Source of the DNA: Gloeophyllum trabeum ATCC 11539
Lineage: Eukaryota > Basidiomycota > Agaricomycetes > Gloeophyllales > Gloeophyllaceae
Assembly: GCF_000344685.1 (NCBI RefSeq)
Contig: NW_006920410.1
Location: 2,242,693 to 2,306,692 of the forward strand
DNA: 64,000 bases
Reading direction: 5' to 3'
Shown here: positions 42,461 to 54,549 of the stretch, in pieces
Position numbering within the stretch: position 1 is the first letter of the stretch
Layout of the letters: every line of letters starts with the position of its first letter
Position numbers and translations under genes: made by a program
The notes under the pieces: model-generated
What the model was told of the DNA's origin: nothing
The model's input: the letters and a program-made list of their open reading frames with translations, nothing else
The model's database searches: none

Positions 42461-44105
42461 ATGTCTCCGCCTACCTCCCCTCTTCCTCGGTCGCTCAATC
42501 GTCAAGCGGTCCTTGACGAGGACGAATACACTGCTGCATTGTCTCACATCATAGCTCGTGACTTCTTCCCTTCCCTTGTACACCTTGACGCGACCAATGA
42601 CTACTTGGATGCTCTGCGCTCCGAGGACCCGCAACTTATTCATGCAAGCGTCCGCCGCCTCGAACAACTTTCTACTCCCGCGACACGAAGCGGGCGGACC
42701 TGGCAAACTCCGTCGCAGACGCCGTATGGTCTCGGTCCGTCCGAGACACCTCTGCGCACCCCTCGGAGTGAAGCACCTGCCAAACGAGCTCGGTATGATA
42801 CAGATATGAACCTAGATGCCTTCCAGGCTAGGTACACCTCCGAAGACAACTCAAGCTTTACGGAGATATTAGACGACGAGAATCGGAAGAGGAGAGAGAA
42901 GTGGAGCTGGGCATGGGAGGCACAGAAGAAGGTCGAAGCGCAGAAGGAGAGGCTTCTTGAGGACAGGAAGAGGAGTCTCATTGAGGCCGCTCCGGGGCCA
43001 GGAGTTAGGGAGAAGTTTCTCATCGAGAACCCAACGCCGGCAGGATTAATCACCGATGGACGCACGCCCGACGAAGAGAATAAGAAGTCGGATCCCTCTG
43101 ACTCAAGTAAAGGGAAGGAGGTGGCTCTGCACGACCAGGGGCACGATGAGACTGACGTTATGGCACCGAAGAAGGACAAGCGTCCTGCTGGAGTGGATGG
43201 CTGGCATTTCAAGGTAAGTGCATGTCGCAATGTCTTGACGTACCCGCACACTTATCCTTCGACAGGCGAGGAACGCGCTAATGTTTCCTCCAGACGCCGA
43301 TGTCACTCCTTACGATGCAGCGGGCTCGTCATCCAAACAGGATAGTGAACCCGTGGTACCTAAGGTCATCAAGTACAACAGTACTCGACTCCCTGAACAG
43401 GAGGCAAGCCACCGGGAAAGCCAGTCTGAACCTCCAAGCCCGACGCGCAGTAGGATTGACGCGGCCATAGCTGGCACACCCTGTACGTTCGTTACGGTTG
43501 CGTAGGTGTCCATGCACTCACATATATCAGATCGTCCGAAGTCTCCTACTATCAACAACTTCTCCCTCGTCCCTGCAGTTCCATCTCCCACACCATCACA
43601 GCTTGGACCCGCAGCTGTTAAGCAGCTTATGACGTGGGGTACTATAACAGCCACGCCGAGAGTACTGGACCCTGAGGACGACGCTGCCACTATGCCACCA
43701 CCGAAAACACCATTTCATATCCCTGCCCCCACCAGTCGTGAAGCACTCTCTCATAAACTTTCCGCGAATGCTGCAAAGAGTCTGAAGGCTAAAGCAGGCT
43801 TGCTTAGCGGCTCGGGATCACGCGCGTCCGCTGTGACCCGGACCCCCGGCCCAATTACACCTGGGATCAGAGGAAGGAAGGGCTCTATGCCTCCACCGTC
43901 TTGGACACCTCGGAAGATCGACGCAACGGATAACCTCACACCAGCAGCTCGACGGCTGCTGGACAAGACTACCATGGGTACCGCTGCTGTGAGAAGAGCA
44001 GAAGCTATGGGTCGGACAGCGGGGTGGGAGGGGAATGGGAAGCGGGAGACTGATCTAAATAGAGTGCGATGGACACCTACGCCTAGTCCAGTGACTAGGA
44101 GATGA
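42461..44105 (+). CDS. ESS2/DGCR14-like splicing-associated nuclear protein
   Basis: Member of the Es2 family, associated with late spliceosomes. The start MSPPTSPLPRSLNRQAVLDE lies directly before DEYTAALSHIIARDFFPSLV, the hallmark segment. Then HLDATNDYLDALRSEDPQLI, TRSGRTWQTPSQTP, MNLDAFQARYTSEDNSSFTE, ILDDENRKRREKWSWAWEAQ and VDGWHFKARNALMFPPDA (across an intron). Later pieces are VIKYNSTRLPE, LVPAVPSPTPSQLGPAAVKQ, LMTWGTI, TPFHIPAPTSREALSHKLSA and LTPAARRLLDKTT. It ends WTPTPSPVTRR, TGA 44103-44105. The domain order matches the family through the C-terminal third. Two to three introns. Confidence 0.9.
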
Positions 44106-44223
44106 TCGTGGTATTCACATATACGACATAATAGGCTGGTGCATATTACAGGGAATACGTGATCGTCCTACAGGCCATGCGTGAAAGTGAAGGAAACATA
44201 GCATCCACACATGCCGATGTCAG

Positions 44224-45202
44224 TCAGGACTCTGTAACTTTCTGTTTTTTCGACGCTGGTTGGGATTCAGATTCGTTGGCTTGATCGGTATTGGGTCTCT
44301 TTGCAGTCTCAGTCGACGCGGCAGAAGACGCCACTTTCTTCTGCTTCTTCTTGACCAGCACCCCTTTCAGAGAGTTCTTCGCGCTCTTCCCAGTAGAAGC
44401 CGTGTTGGCCGGCTTGGCCGGTTTGCTACCGGTGGTTACACCTGAGGACGGCTTTGCGCCATTCCCTGAACTCTGAGGTGTCCCAGTTGTATCGGTCAGC
44501 ACAGGGGACGACTTGTTAGCCAAGGCTTCGCGAGCAGCTACGGCCCTAATAGGTATTACCATTTGGTCAGAATTGTGAGACTGTCGGCAGGAGTTTCACT
44601 CACTGTCTGAAGGATCTCAATTCTTCGTTGTCCTGTTCCTGGCGAGCGCGTTCCTCTTCTTCCTGCCTCTCTCGCACGGTATCTAAAAACAGTACTTCGT
44701 CTTCCTCGAGGGCCCGGAATTGATTTGCTGCAAAGAGGTAAAGCCATTGGGTTCAATCAGCGACCCGGGTGGCAGGAGATTACGAACCTAAACGATTCCG
44801 CTCTTCCCATTCTTCCTGCTTTGCTGCCTATACATCGTTAGTCGAGGAAAAGGTACGTGGGCAAGCGACATACTTTGTTTGCAGCAAGTTTCTACCGGTC
44901 GTAAGTCGCGCCTAAAGTGGTCAGTCCACGCAGGGATATGAGTAGTCCGCGGCTCACCTCTGCTAAGCTTCTCCCGTCGTACGAGTCTTCAGTAGGCTGT
45001 GGTGGGGGCTCTTGACCCAATCTTATTCACGACGACATTCAGCAATGAAGACCAGCAGCAGTGGAACTCTTCGACTTGCGTACCGTGCATACGCAGCTTT
45101 CCACTGTTCCTCCCTCCTCTTCCGGGTTGTCTCGATTTCATCTTGAGATACGAAGCGAGACCCGACCGTGCCAGATGAGAGCGACGGGATCGATTCTTCC
45201 AT
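44224..45202 (-). CDS. PSME3-interacting protein-like (FAM192A/NIP30 domain)
   Basis: Nuclear protein of the NIP30 family; the human member PSME3IP1 binds the PA28-gamma proteasome activator. The start MEESIPSLSSGTVGSRFVSQ is followed by DEIETTRKRREEQWKAAYAR, the defining NIP30 segment. Further exons: DSYDGRSLAE, EEWEERN, NQFRALEEDEVLFLDTVRER and QEQDNEELRSFR. The tail is Lys/Ser-rich and disordered (SLKGVLVKKKQKK) with an NLS-like end KKQKVTES, TGA 44224-44226. Several short introns. Fungal proteasome activator partners are not established, so the function is inferred from the family only. Confidence 0.83.
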
Positions 45203-45406
45203 GGCTGCAAGTCGGTGTTAGAGAGCTTGGTGTATGCGTACCAATTATGCGGGACGACACCAAAGCCATGAACCGCTCGGTTCAGCGCCGAGGTTAGGGT
45301 CTCGGCACGGGTCATCGGGCGGACATAATCGGATGTTGGCCCGCATGTCCTGCGAGCCGCTGGCTTCGTTCACGGCGCAGTCTTCTGCTGGCGCTCGTGT
45401 CTGTCG
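45203..45406. promoter_or_regulatory. bidirectional promoter, PSME3IP1-like and SRF1-like genes
   Basis: 204 bp between divergent start codons. No motif recognised. Confidence 0.45.
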
Positions 45407-46905
45407 ATGACAACGCCGGTGGATGGACGGCAGTCCACTGCTACGGCCTCAGTCTCGAGCCTTGCCAAGTCCCAGAGCGTCAGAAGTCATAGAGGTCTCA
45501 CCCCGTCATCTACTATCAAGACTGTCGTGACAGTGCCCCGTACGTACTCAATTTGCGAGGTGTTCTCGAGGCGCTTCACGTATTTACTATTATTCTACAG
45601 CATGGGCTAGAGACGAACCGCCGTCTCCGCACGAAGAGATATCTCTTTCTGTACCCGGCAGTGGTGCTCAAGGCTGGACATCCGAATCACGACCGTCAGA
45701 TCTCGCGTCCTCTCATTCCTCCTCTGCCGACCCCTCAATCGCCGGACCATCTCGCTGGTGGTCTTTTGCCCGCGCTCGTGTCCATGACCATGACAGAGTA
45801 CAAGAGGAGGCCGAAACCTACTCTCCTAAGACAGAGAAGAGGGGCCTCAAGTTGAAAGACCGCTCAATGTCATGGTTGTCGCCTGGTAGCAGGCGATCCC
45901 AGGATGGCAACTCTCGTTCACCTCGGGAAAAGGACTTTGCGACTCCTAAAGCACCGTCGCCCAAGCCAGAGCTTCAGATTTCACTACCCCCTCCTACCGC
46001 TCCTTTTACCCTTGCGCAGAATCAGACACCCGGTTGGAATACTCCCTGGATGACCCCGCAAATACCGGATGGGTCGCTCGGTCCGAGTTTTTACCGGACT
46101 GGAAATGGGCATGGACAGGACTACAGCGACGACCACGATGGTACTCAAGTAAATGGTTCAGCGTGGCAGCGACGCAAGAGAAAAATACGAAAATTCCTAC
46201 TTACCAATGCATATGCTCCTCTGGTAGGTCCAATTGTCAAATAGTACTTTAGGTTTGACGCACAAGCCGTTTAGCTTTTCCGGTTCATCAATATCACGTT
46301 CACTACTGCCGCACTTGCCGTAGCGATACGCATCCGTATACTAGAAAAACGCAATAATATCATGGGCGCCGTAGGCGCATCTCCGTGCGTCTACATTGTT
46401 GTGTACATGGGATCACCGTTGAGTTCGGATTTAGAACGCTCGTGGTGATCTTCGCACCACTGACTCTAGTGCATGTTCTCGTCGCCATCTACGTAAGTCG
46501 TATTAAAACCCCTACGGTCAGCATTTGCTAAGAGTCCTGTAGGCGGAATATTTCAGTCGCCCATTAGGTCTCTGGCACACTTCATCGAAGCTAGCGCACA
46601 CGCTTCTGGAAGTCGTCTTCATCTGTGCATGGTCCGCGGCACTTGCCCTTTGTTTCGATAATTTCTTCACCTCCATCATTCCTTGCGCGTCGTGGGGGAG
46701 TGTATCATGGTACAACACCATTCCCCGACCTCAGAGTCCTGTGCCCGATCTAGGCAGAAATGAAGGGGGTGTTGGTGACAGAATCTGCGATGGCCAGCTT
46801 GCCCTTATCTGCTTGGTCGGCGTTGGTCTCATAATGTACTGCATTAACCTTGTTATCAGCCTTTACAGGATCTTCGAGAAAGTGAAGTACCGCCCTGTTC
46901 GTTAG
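45407..46905 (+). CDS. multi-span membrane protein, SRF1-like (regulator of phospholipase D)
   Basis: A long hydrophilic Ser/Pro-rich N-terminus (MTTPVDGRQSTATASVSSLA, with SRWWSFARARVHDHDRVQEE and SMSWLSPGSRRS) is followed by a membrane domain. Membrane part: RKRKIRKFLLTNAYAPL, FRFINITFTTAALAVAIRIR, VYIVVYMG, LVVIFAPLTLVHVLVAIY, EYFSRPLGLWHTSSKLAHTL, EVVFICAWSAALALCFDNFF and LALICLVGVGLIMYCINLVI. That makes about four to five helices, then the basic tail EKVKYRPVR, TAG 46903-46905. The SRPLGL..SSKL segment and the helix layout resemble yeast Srf1, which regulates phospholipase D Spo14. The match is from memory and moderate. About five introns. Confidence 0.72.
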
Positions 46906-47269
46906 ACCTTCCCTCCCTCACGCTCTTTCCGTGCTTTCTGACAAGATATTCACGCACGCTTTCTTGCAATATTTATCGTCTTAGTTTCGTTTCTCACTTG
47001 CTTGGAGTTGCTGCATCTGGAGATAGCTTCAAGCCTTCACATACACCATTGTATTACCATTGGATATCCGAGCAATATGCATACGTATCTTTTAATTAAC
47101 TACGGATGACTCCGTCTGTTATCGCCGTATCGGAGTACCGCGCGTGTCAAGGATGCTAGTGCTTGATAACGCCATTGACACGGATACGGTCGACGTCGTG
47201 GGTTCTGATTCTCAGTGTCAGGCTGCCTAAGGGCGATGAAGGGAGGCAACTTCCACAAGGCCACGACTT
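46906..47269. other. intergenic region between SRF1-like and SLC35F-like genes
   Basis: About 360 bp with an A/T-rich patch near 47080-47105. No gene seen. Confidence 0.45.
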
Positions 47270-48874
47270 ATGGAGGAACCATTGCCGGCCCAGGGGTTTG
47301 CTGGAACCAGTGAGCCGAATGGCAAGAGTGCCTCGACCTTGGCCAAGAAAGACTACGCCATCGGTATCTGCCTGTTGTTAGTGGTGGTGTGCCTGTGGAC
47401 ATCGTCGAACTTCGTTACGCAGGTAAGCCTTTGCCCCGTCCTCAGACCGTTGAAAGTGACTTATATGCCATAGGATCTCTATGTCGACGGATACGAGAAG
47501 CCCTTCTTGTGGGTGTAGGCACACAATACGAGCTGATTCAGCTGTATGACCTCTGTGTAGAGTGACCTACCTCAACACGAGTGCATTTACTCTCTATCTG
47601 ATTCCGTTCTCCGTGCGGCTGCTCCTCAACAGGCGTAGACGGCGGAAAGGCTTGCTGGAGCACAGGTGCCTACCTCTGCTACGCGTTGCTGGTGTAATGT
47701 CATTCACCGCGACAATAGTGCTCAGTATGTTGCAATCCCGACCGATGAGGATCATCTGGAGGTGCTGGATGTGGAGGTAAGCGAGTCCTTACACTGAACT
47801 TGTGAGGTACTGGTGCAATAACTGCTCAAGGACCGCGTCATCCCCTTAGAAATCGCGGCACCCAAGGGGTCAGCGCCCCTAACGACTTATGAGACAGCTC
47901 AGCTTGCATTCGCCTTTTGTTTCATCTGGTTTCTGGCGAACTGGACGGTCAATGCATCGTTGAATCTAACCAGCGTAGCGAGCGCTACTATTTTGTCGAG
48001 CACGAGTGGTAAGTTCCTTATTCGTTTGGTAATCCTCGCGGCGTTTGACATGGGACGCTAGGGTTCTTCACATTAGCCATTGGGCGTGTCTGTCGGGTGG
48101 AAACCCTTACTGTGTGGAAATTAGTTGCCGTTTTGACGAGGTAGGATCCTGGGTTTATCTGCAGCCTTACCTGGTATTGAAAGGGAAGTCTAGTTTCATC
48201 GGAGTCGTCCTTGTAGCCGTGTCCGACTCTGCTCAAACCTCCGCACCTGGATCGGAGCGCATGGACACTACTTTCATCAGCACCGTAGTGAACGTATCCA
48301 AACCTATTTTTGGAGATGCTCTCGCCCTTCTGTCCGCCATCTTCTACGCGCTCTATGTGATATTACTGAAGGTTCGGATTGGATCCGAGTCTCGGATAGA
48401 TATGCAACAATTCTTCGGTTTTGTCGGGCTGTTTAACATTATCTCCTGCTGGCCTTTGGGTGTCATTCTGAACATTACGGGCATAGAGCCATTCGAGCTG
48501 CCGAGCACCCAAAAGGCTGTCGCTGCGCTGCTGACCAATGCAAGTCCCCCGTTTACACTCTTTTGTTAATTCTCTCATGCGTATGCTTTCAGATGGCGAT
48601 AACATGGTCAAGCGATTACATCTATGTCCTGGCTATGCTGAAGACTACGCCACTCGTGGTGACAGTCGGGCTCAGTCTCACAATCCCGCTCGCAGTGATA
48701 GGAGATTTCTTCCTGAACAAACCCACCAAGGGACAAGTCATTATTGGTGCATTACTCGTGATTGTTAGCTTCGTAATGATCGGCTTCGTCGACGAGGCAG
48801 AGTCACATCCGGGCGAGGTGGTAACTCCAGATGAAAGCTTACTATTGAGGCCCGAATCTAGCGTTGGATCATAG
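47270..48874 (+). CDS. drug/metabolite transporter family protein, SLC35F5/THI74-like
   Basis: Ten-helix EamA-type transporter. The start MEEPLPAQGFAGTSEPNGKS is followed by helix 1 (YAIGICLLLVVVCLWTSSNF), then VTQDLYVDGYEKPFL. Next come VTYLNTSAFTLYLIPFSVRL, ETAQLAFAFCFIWFLANWTV, SLNLTSVASATILSSTSGFF, TLAIGRVCRVETLTVWKLVA, SFIGVVLVAVSDSAQ, FGDALALLSAIFYALYVILL, FGFVGLFNIISCWPLGVILN, TWSSDYIYVLAMLKTTPLVV, VGLSLTIPLAVIGDFFLNKP and IIGALLVIVSFVMIGF. It ends LLLRPESSVGS, TAG 48872-48874. The DLYVDGYEKPFLVTYLNTS stretch is typical of the SLC35F5/Thi74 group. The substrate is unknown. About six introns. Confidence 0.88.
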
Positions 48875-49232
48875 GGCTTCATTGACAGGAGACCTCTTCG
48901 TCTACACTTGTATTATGGTACTCTATTCTTGGGATATTGTTGCTTTATCATGTACTATTCACACATCAATAGACCATTAAACTTCCATAATTGTTGCAGC
49001 AGGAATCAGTTGTACTCCGGACGTGCCAGTCGATAATTGACGTGGGAACCCTTTCCGATCAGCACCTCATCCTCCATCCTCATAACCGCTTTCCCGCTGA
49101 AAGTGCCAAGGTCGACGATCAGACTCGGTCTGAACTGTTGCTGGCTATATCTTTTACACAATCTAGTATTCGAAGGCGTGTGAAACCAAAGCGAGTCTCC
49201 GTATTCAAGCTCAAGGGATAGCGGTCAGGAAA
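48875..49232. other. intergenic region between transporter and SLX9
   Basis: About 360 bp. Open frames on both strands (48991-49221 and the complement) show no conserved sequence. Confidence 0.4.
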
Positions 49233-50088
49233 ATGGTACGAAAGTTCTTAGGATTCCGTCGGGAGTCGGGCAGCTTACCGCCATGTGAGGGACTAGCCTA
49301 AAGAGCGTCGACGACTTGTCAACGCTCACGAACCATCTGCTAAACTCTCGGCACGCAAGTTCGCAGTACAAGACAACGCCGTCCAACATGTCGACATCGG
49401 GGAACACGCAGAAATGTCGGTCTGTACTCTGTTTACGAGGCATATTTATGTGAAGCTTATAGATGTATACCTCGTTCAGGCAAACGATATCATACATGCC
49501 ACGAAACCTGAAGATAGGCAGCCCAGTCTGACTAAAAAGGCGAAACTCCAGCTGAAGAAAGAACTCTTTCTACAGCGTAAGTTGTTTCTTTATAAGCCAC
49601 AATGAGATGCCGATACAACGAAATACTATCCCTCAGGCTTAGAAAGTGGCAATGGGCCTTACTCCAAATCGCATGCCAGACGACTGAAGCGCAAATCTCG
49701 CGAAAAGATCGCAGGAGGCCTCGATGATCTGCGCACCGCTATAACCTCAGTAGAGGAAGCAATCCCCGTCGCGGTGCAAAATTCCGTGCAAGAGATATCG
49801 GAGGACATATCTGCTTCTAATCCGCCCAGCCGAGTTAAGCCTAAACCCGGACAGATCGGGGAGGGTAAAGCGGCACCGCTCAGCAAGACCCAGCGGAAAC
49901 GAGCACTGTGCGTTAGATGTCTTTTTGTCGCGTATCACAGAGAACTCATGCTGCCAATGATTTGCAGTCAAGTCGAACAGATTCGACATCCCCTGATATT
50001 GTCGAATCCAGATTACGTTTCGAACCCTTTCGAGACCATACGCAAGCACGCTCAGAATACGCTTGTGAAACGCCAAGACTCTGTCTGA
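49233..50088 (+). CDS. SLX9: ribosome biogenesis protein Slx9
   Basis: Nucleolar factor in 40S precursor processing and export. The first coding exon is only ATG (49233-49235), with a 61 nt intron (49236-49296, GTACGA..GACTAG). Exon 2 starts at 49297: PKERRRLVNAHEPSAKLSAR, KFAVQDNAVQ. A 60 nt intron (49420-49479) leads to DIIHATKPEDRQPSLTKKAK and LQLKKELFLQR. Next exon: LESGNGPYSKSHARRLKRKS, REKIAGGLDDLRTAITSVEE, then KPGQIGEGKAAPLSKTQRKR. Last exon: QVEQIRHPLILSNPDYVSNP, FETIRKHAQNTLVKRQDSV, TGA 50086-50088. The PYSKSHxRRLKRK, KPGQIGEGK and HPLIL..NPFxTIRxHAQNTL segments are family signatures. Confidence 0.9.
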
Positions 50089-50521
50089 CGTTCTGCCAAA
50101 GTTCAAGTACTTACCGAGGATGGACTACTCGCCGGCAGGGCATAATCTGACCAACACTGCTCTACTCCCGCTTTACCAACTTCAAGCGTATAGGTACCTC
50201 TCTGTCGTGGCCCCTTCTCTGCTACAGGCAATGACGGCAATAATAACTGGCCGGCTTCCGTATCGAGTTCACTTCAGAAGTCAGCTGTGTGTGGTGGGTG
50301 TGCGCCTCCACCACATAAAATTACAGCGAAGTACCATATTTACCTAGGGTATACACACGTAACAAGACAAGTGGAAAGTGTCATAAAATCCTCATTGCCA
50401 AAAAGCGAGAATTGTCATCCATGAGCGTGAAACTGATGCAAATTGTCGTGAATGTCGGAGCTGTCATGTCCTTCCTTCCATAATGATAACATCCAGGTAT
50501 GGTCGTGGTATCTCTTCGTGC
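50089..50521. other. convergent 3' region, SLX9 and coiled-coil gene
   Basis: About 430 bp between converging genes; nothing recognisable. Confidence 0.45.
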
Positions 50522-52988
50522 TTATTCGTCGCCGTCTTCCCCGTTCTTGCTCATTCCGGCACTCCAGACAGTGCTCCCACTATCGCCATGGCTTCTGCGG
50601 CTTCTTCTGGTCCGAGTGATCTCGGTGTAACCTCCCGAAGCGCCTTTCGCAATTTCCGCACTGAGCGCACGCTCGTGGGCATCCAACGCGGCCAGCTTAT
50701 TCTCCGCCTCAGCTTGTTCCAGAGCCTCTTGAGTCAATGGTGGTTGACCGAGTTGGACGCTGGAAGAGTTGAGGGAGGATGTATCAGAGGTGGTCGCAGA
50801 GCGTGAGCGGAAGAACGAAAATCGGGAAGCGCTGCTGGAACTATTATGCGAGGGGGTCGGAGAAGTGACTCCAGGCTGCGGGGCCGGAGCAGAAATGCTC
50901 TTTTGTATGAGGGGTGGGGGTGTCACTGAGGGCTTCTCGATGCCCATGAGCTTCATCGTCGCGATCATTCTCTCCCTTTCGCGTCTATCTTCCTCGTCTT
51001 CCTGGGTATCCAGCTTCCTGGCGCCGGTGACTGCACTCGACCCCGGTTTAAGGGTCAGAGGACGAAGCGTGGGTACATCTTGTTTCTTATCACTTCCAAA
51101 CATCGAGAAGCTGCGCCAGTCGAAAGAAAGGGAACGCCTATTTCTTGTGACGGGCCTGTTAAGTGGTTGATTCGGAGGATTGGTCGCGGTAGGCGTGGGT
51201 GATGTAGGAGAAGTCGATTTGTCCGCCGTGGAAGAGGTACCGAAACCGAATATAGCAGATTGCGGACGCGGCTTAGATGGCGGCGGGGGGCTATTGAAGG
51301 TAGTAAAGCCGGGCGACTTGGGATTTGGGGTAGGAGGTAGCTTTTCATAATCAACAGCCAGGACGTGCTCGAAACCTTCTTGCGCGATAATCCTGTCGAT
51401 GATCTTGGAAGCGTACAGCGACAAGGCTTTGTTGGCGTCCTTCAAGGACTTGACTTCGTTGCGCAGCGTGTCCAAGTCGGTTGGTATCGTTTCCGCCGCA
51501 TCGCCCGATGTCGAGGCCTTGCGGGAAGCCTCGGTGCTGCTTTTCTTCGACCGCTTGCTCGGCTTACCGTTGACAACGGAGCGGTCCCGGTCGTCGATCG
51601 CGTTTCCTTCGAGGATGTCTTTGTTCTCCGCACGTCCGAGCTCGGCGGCGAGATCGAGACCAGGCCCAGTAATGGGAAGATCCGCAAGTGATTCGCCGCG
51701 CGGACCGGGCGAGTGGGATTTCGAAGACGTCGAAGCGCCTCTGCGGTGGCCGCGCTTCCTCGCGCTTTGGGCCGCAGCTTCGGATTCATCGGGCACAAGA
51801 CTCCTTTCGAGTTCAGCTTCCAGAGTTTCCTCCTCCGCGATTTCCTCGACTTTGTCAAGACGGCTTCGGGCAGAGCTACGCAGACTGCCTTGGTCGACCT
51901 CGCTGCTGTCCGGCAGTTCGTCGTCTTCGTCGTCACTCGAAGTACTGGCGGATGCCGCGGCTACTTGCTTCAACAGATCGAATTGCCCGTTCAGAGTCTT
52001 TTCCGTCAGCAAGATATTATAACTCTCGTTCTCCTCTTGCAATTCCCGATTCACCCGCTTGAGATCGACCAGCTGGGATTGCAAGAGTACGAGGGTACTC
52101 TGCAGGGAGGAATATGAAGTGGATAAAGTCGACAGCTCCAGCTTCAAGGCAGTCATCTCAGCTGGCTCGGTCTCCGGATCGTTCATATCCTGCTGCTGCT
52201 CGGGCTGGGGTGCCTCCTTTGTGGCATTAGAGGCTTCCTCTTCCTCTTCCTGTGCTTCGAGCTCGGGCTCGGACGCACTAGTAGTCGGCACCTCCTGTTT
52301 GCGTACCTGCGTCAGGGACGCAATACGAGACTTTAGATGTTGCTCGTTATCATAGAAGGCCTGTCTCTCGGCTTCGAATGTCGAGGTCTGTATTATTATA
52401 AGTCTCACTATAACTCGGTAACGCGATAGAACAAAGTACCTGCTCATTGTACCTACGCAGCAAGTCTCTCTTCTCCTTTTCCAGGTCCCGGACTTGACTT
52501 CGCAATTTCTCGATAATGTCAATCCTGGCAGCCATCTCTTCCTCCATGCGCCCTTGATCGGCGTAGAGCTCGGTGAGCCTGGATTCGGCCGCGTTAAGAG
52601 CGGAAGAGAGATTGTCATTCTCGGTCGTCAGACTCGTGATGATCTGCTCCTTATTTTGTAATTGCACCAAAAGCTGGGAAACGTCGTGAGCCTTGTAACA
52701 CTATGCGCGACCGAGCTACCAAGCCCATACCTGCTCCTTCTCGTCTGTCTCGCGTCGTAAGCAGTCCGCAAGGGACTCCTTCGTCTCGCCATTGAGACGA
52801 GGGGGGGTGGCAGCCTTCAGTGATGCTCTCCGACCCGGAGCAAGCGAGCTATTTACGCGAGGGGAGACGGCAGAACGCGCGGTTGCCCCTTTGGATATCG
52901 AAGACGAAGGCGTATGGGTAGGTCCCGGGGTGCCTGCAGGTGAACGCCTCGCGCCCGGACGAGGAGGTTGTGAAGCGACGGCGGCCAT
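50522..52988 (-). CDS. coiled-coil protein with disordered Ser-rich tail
   Basis: Not a protein I can name. It starts MAAVASQPPRPGARRSPAGT, a disordered head. After an intron come heptad-rich helices: LLVQLQNKEQIITSLTTEN, LSSALNAAESRLTELYADQG, EEMAARIDIIEKLRSQVRDL, TSTFEAERQAFYDNEQHLKS and a Glu-rich stretch. Another coiled coil follows: MTALKLELSTLSTSYSSLQS, TLVLLQSQLVDLKRVNRELQ. The most conserved-looking block is LDTLRNEVKSLKDANKALSL, YASKIIDRIIAQEGFEHVL, AVDYEKLP. The tail is Ser/Pro-rich with SFDWRSFSMFG and SRFSFFRSRS, then a short helix (ALEQAEAENKLAALDAHERA). Stop at 50522. It resembles cytoskeletal or trafficking scaffold proteins, which is only an inference from coiled-coil content. 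Confidence 0.82.
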
Positions 52989-53308
52989 AACTAACAAGAT
53001 AAGGACGTGTAGAACGAAGTAAAGGGCGAAATAAGAGAGAAAGCCAGCCTGACCAGGTGCAGGTGAAAGAAAAGGGCAACGCTGGTCAAGCTGTCGTTAA
53101 GGAGCATCGCTGCCGCCAGCCAGTGCACGTTGCCACGTGGTCCGCAGATGTCCTTTCGCTTCCGTTTCGTCTTTGCGCCACCGACGCGTTTGTACAGTAG
53201 GTATCTGTTGCGTTCGTTCTGCTTGTCGCATGCGGTGTAGGGTGCCGCTCGCCGGGAAGATCAGCAGTCTTCATTTCGCGCTGAATTAGAATCGAAGTAC
53301 TGTATGTG
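52989..53308. promoter_or_regulatory. divergent promoter of coiled-coil and XRCC2-like genes
   Basis: 320 bp between divergent starts, with CACGTG at 53134-53139. Confidence 0.45.
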
Positions 53309-54549
53309 ATGGAATTCAAGCCTACTACTGCCGATGCGCTTCTCGCTGAGATCAAGTCCGAACCATTACAGAACGTGCGTCTTCTCACTCTCGCTGTGCG
53401 TTGAGAGAGTCCTATCCAGCCTTTCTACAGCTGCTGACTACGGTTCGGTCGGAGAGTGAGTCGGATATATATTTTGCTGTTCTTCCAGATGTTAATCTTC
53501 TGGAGGGTTCAGCATGTCCTCCCGGATGTATACAGATTCCTGCCCTTGATGCTCACTTCTTCTCGTCTGTACGACACCATGCGTCTACGCTTTCATCCCT
53601 GAATCGTGGAGATGCCATTGAGATACAAGGATCGGCTGGTTCAGGGAAAAGCCACTTGCTCTACCATTTGCTCATTACATGTCTTATTCCCATCCTCCAT
53701 TCAGGCGTGGAACTAGGGGGCTGGGGAAAAGCTGCTATTCTCTTTGACGCGGATGACACTTTCGATATCCTGCGGCTTCGTCAACTCATGGTGTCACGCA
53801 TCGCACGTACGCTTACGGGACAAGCATCCACGGCACCACCTTTGAGCGATACCACCGTCAGGAGTGCGGAAGAGGTCGCCGATCCATGCCTCCATAACCT
53901 CCACATTTTTAAGCCAACGTCCTCGCTTCAGTTGGCCGCGAGTATCTTGCATCTGCCCGCCTACCACGCCAAGCATATGCAAGACTCCGAGATCGGGCTG
54001 GTCGTAATCGACTCACTGAGCGCATTCTACTGGTTGGATCGATACAGTGCGGAGCAGGCGCGCACATCCGCTCGATCCTCTACTCGGCCTTCTGCAAGCC
54101 CGCTGTCTTATGTTTTGTTGGCCCTGCAACATCTCCGCTTGTCACACGGTCCGGTCATTGCCTACAGCAACTGGGGGCTGCAGCCCGTCTCGACCACGCA
54201 GAGTTATGGACAGAATCAGGGGGTATCCTTGTATAAACAACACCTGCACCCTCTTCAGTCGCCTTTCCTAGACCCTTCTAATGATACTTTCGGTCCGAGC
54301 TCTGGGACGACTACCCCAACACTGCCCCTGACGCATCATATCACTCTGCCATTCGTTCCTATTCCCCCCTTTCCTCCCGATATCTCTCTTGCTGATGCTC
54401 GGGATCAGGAAGAGAAGTATAGACGGCAGATAATTGATAAGGGAGAGATTATGGCTATTGCGAGGACAGTCGGTAGTCCGCTCAGTAGCAAGTTTATCTT
54501 CACCATCTCAAAGGAGACGGATCCAGCGTCAGAACGCCCTGGCGCATAA
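53309..54549 (+). CDS. XRCC2-like RAD51 paralogue
   Basis: RecA-fold ATPase of homologous recombination. It starts MEFKPTTADALLAEIKSEPL. One short intron near 53360-53410 follows; its exact edges are ambiguous between at least two in-frame joins. The rest is one long exon: FLQLLTTVRSESESDIYFAV, CPPGCIQIPALDAHFFSSV, AIEIQGSAGSGKSHLLYHLL (Walker A GSAGSGKS), GWGKAAILFDADDTFDILRL, CLHNLHIFKPTSSLQLAASI, IGLVVIDSLSAFYWLDRYSA (Walker B-like) and GPVIAYSNWGLQP. The FDADDTFDILRLRQ and SLSAFYWxDR segments fit XRCC2 better than other RAD51 paralogues. TAA 54547-54549. Confidence 0.86.

Noticed and set aside
49225..49497. Minus-strand frame with MPRKQSTDRHFCVF and following sequence that looked like a small gene
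   Set aside because: It lies antisense to SLX9 exon 2, whose PKERRR start is clearly conserved; the minus frame has no known match.
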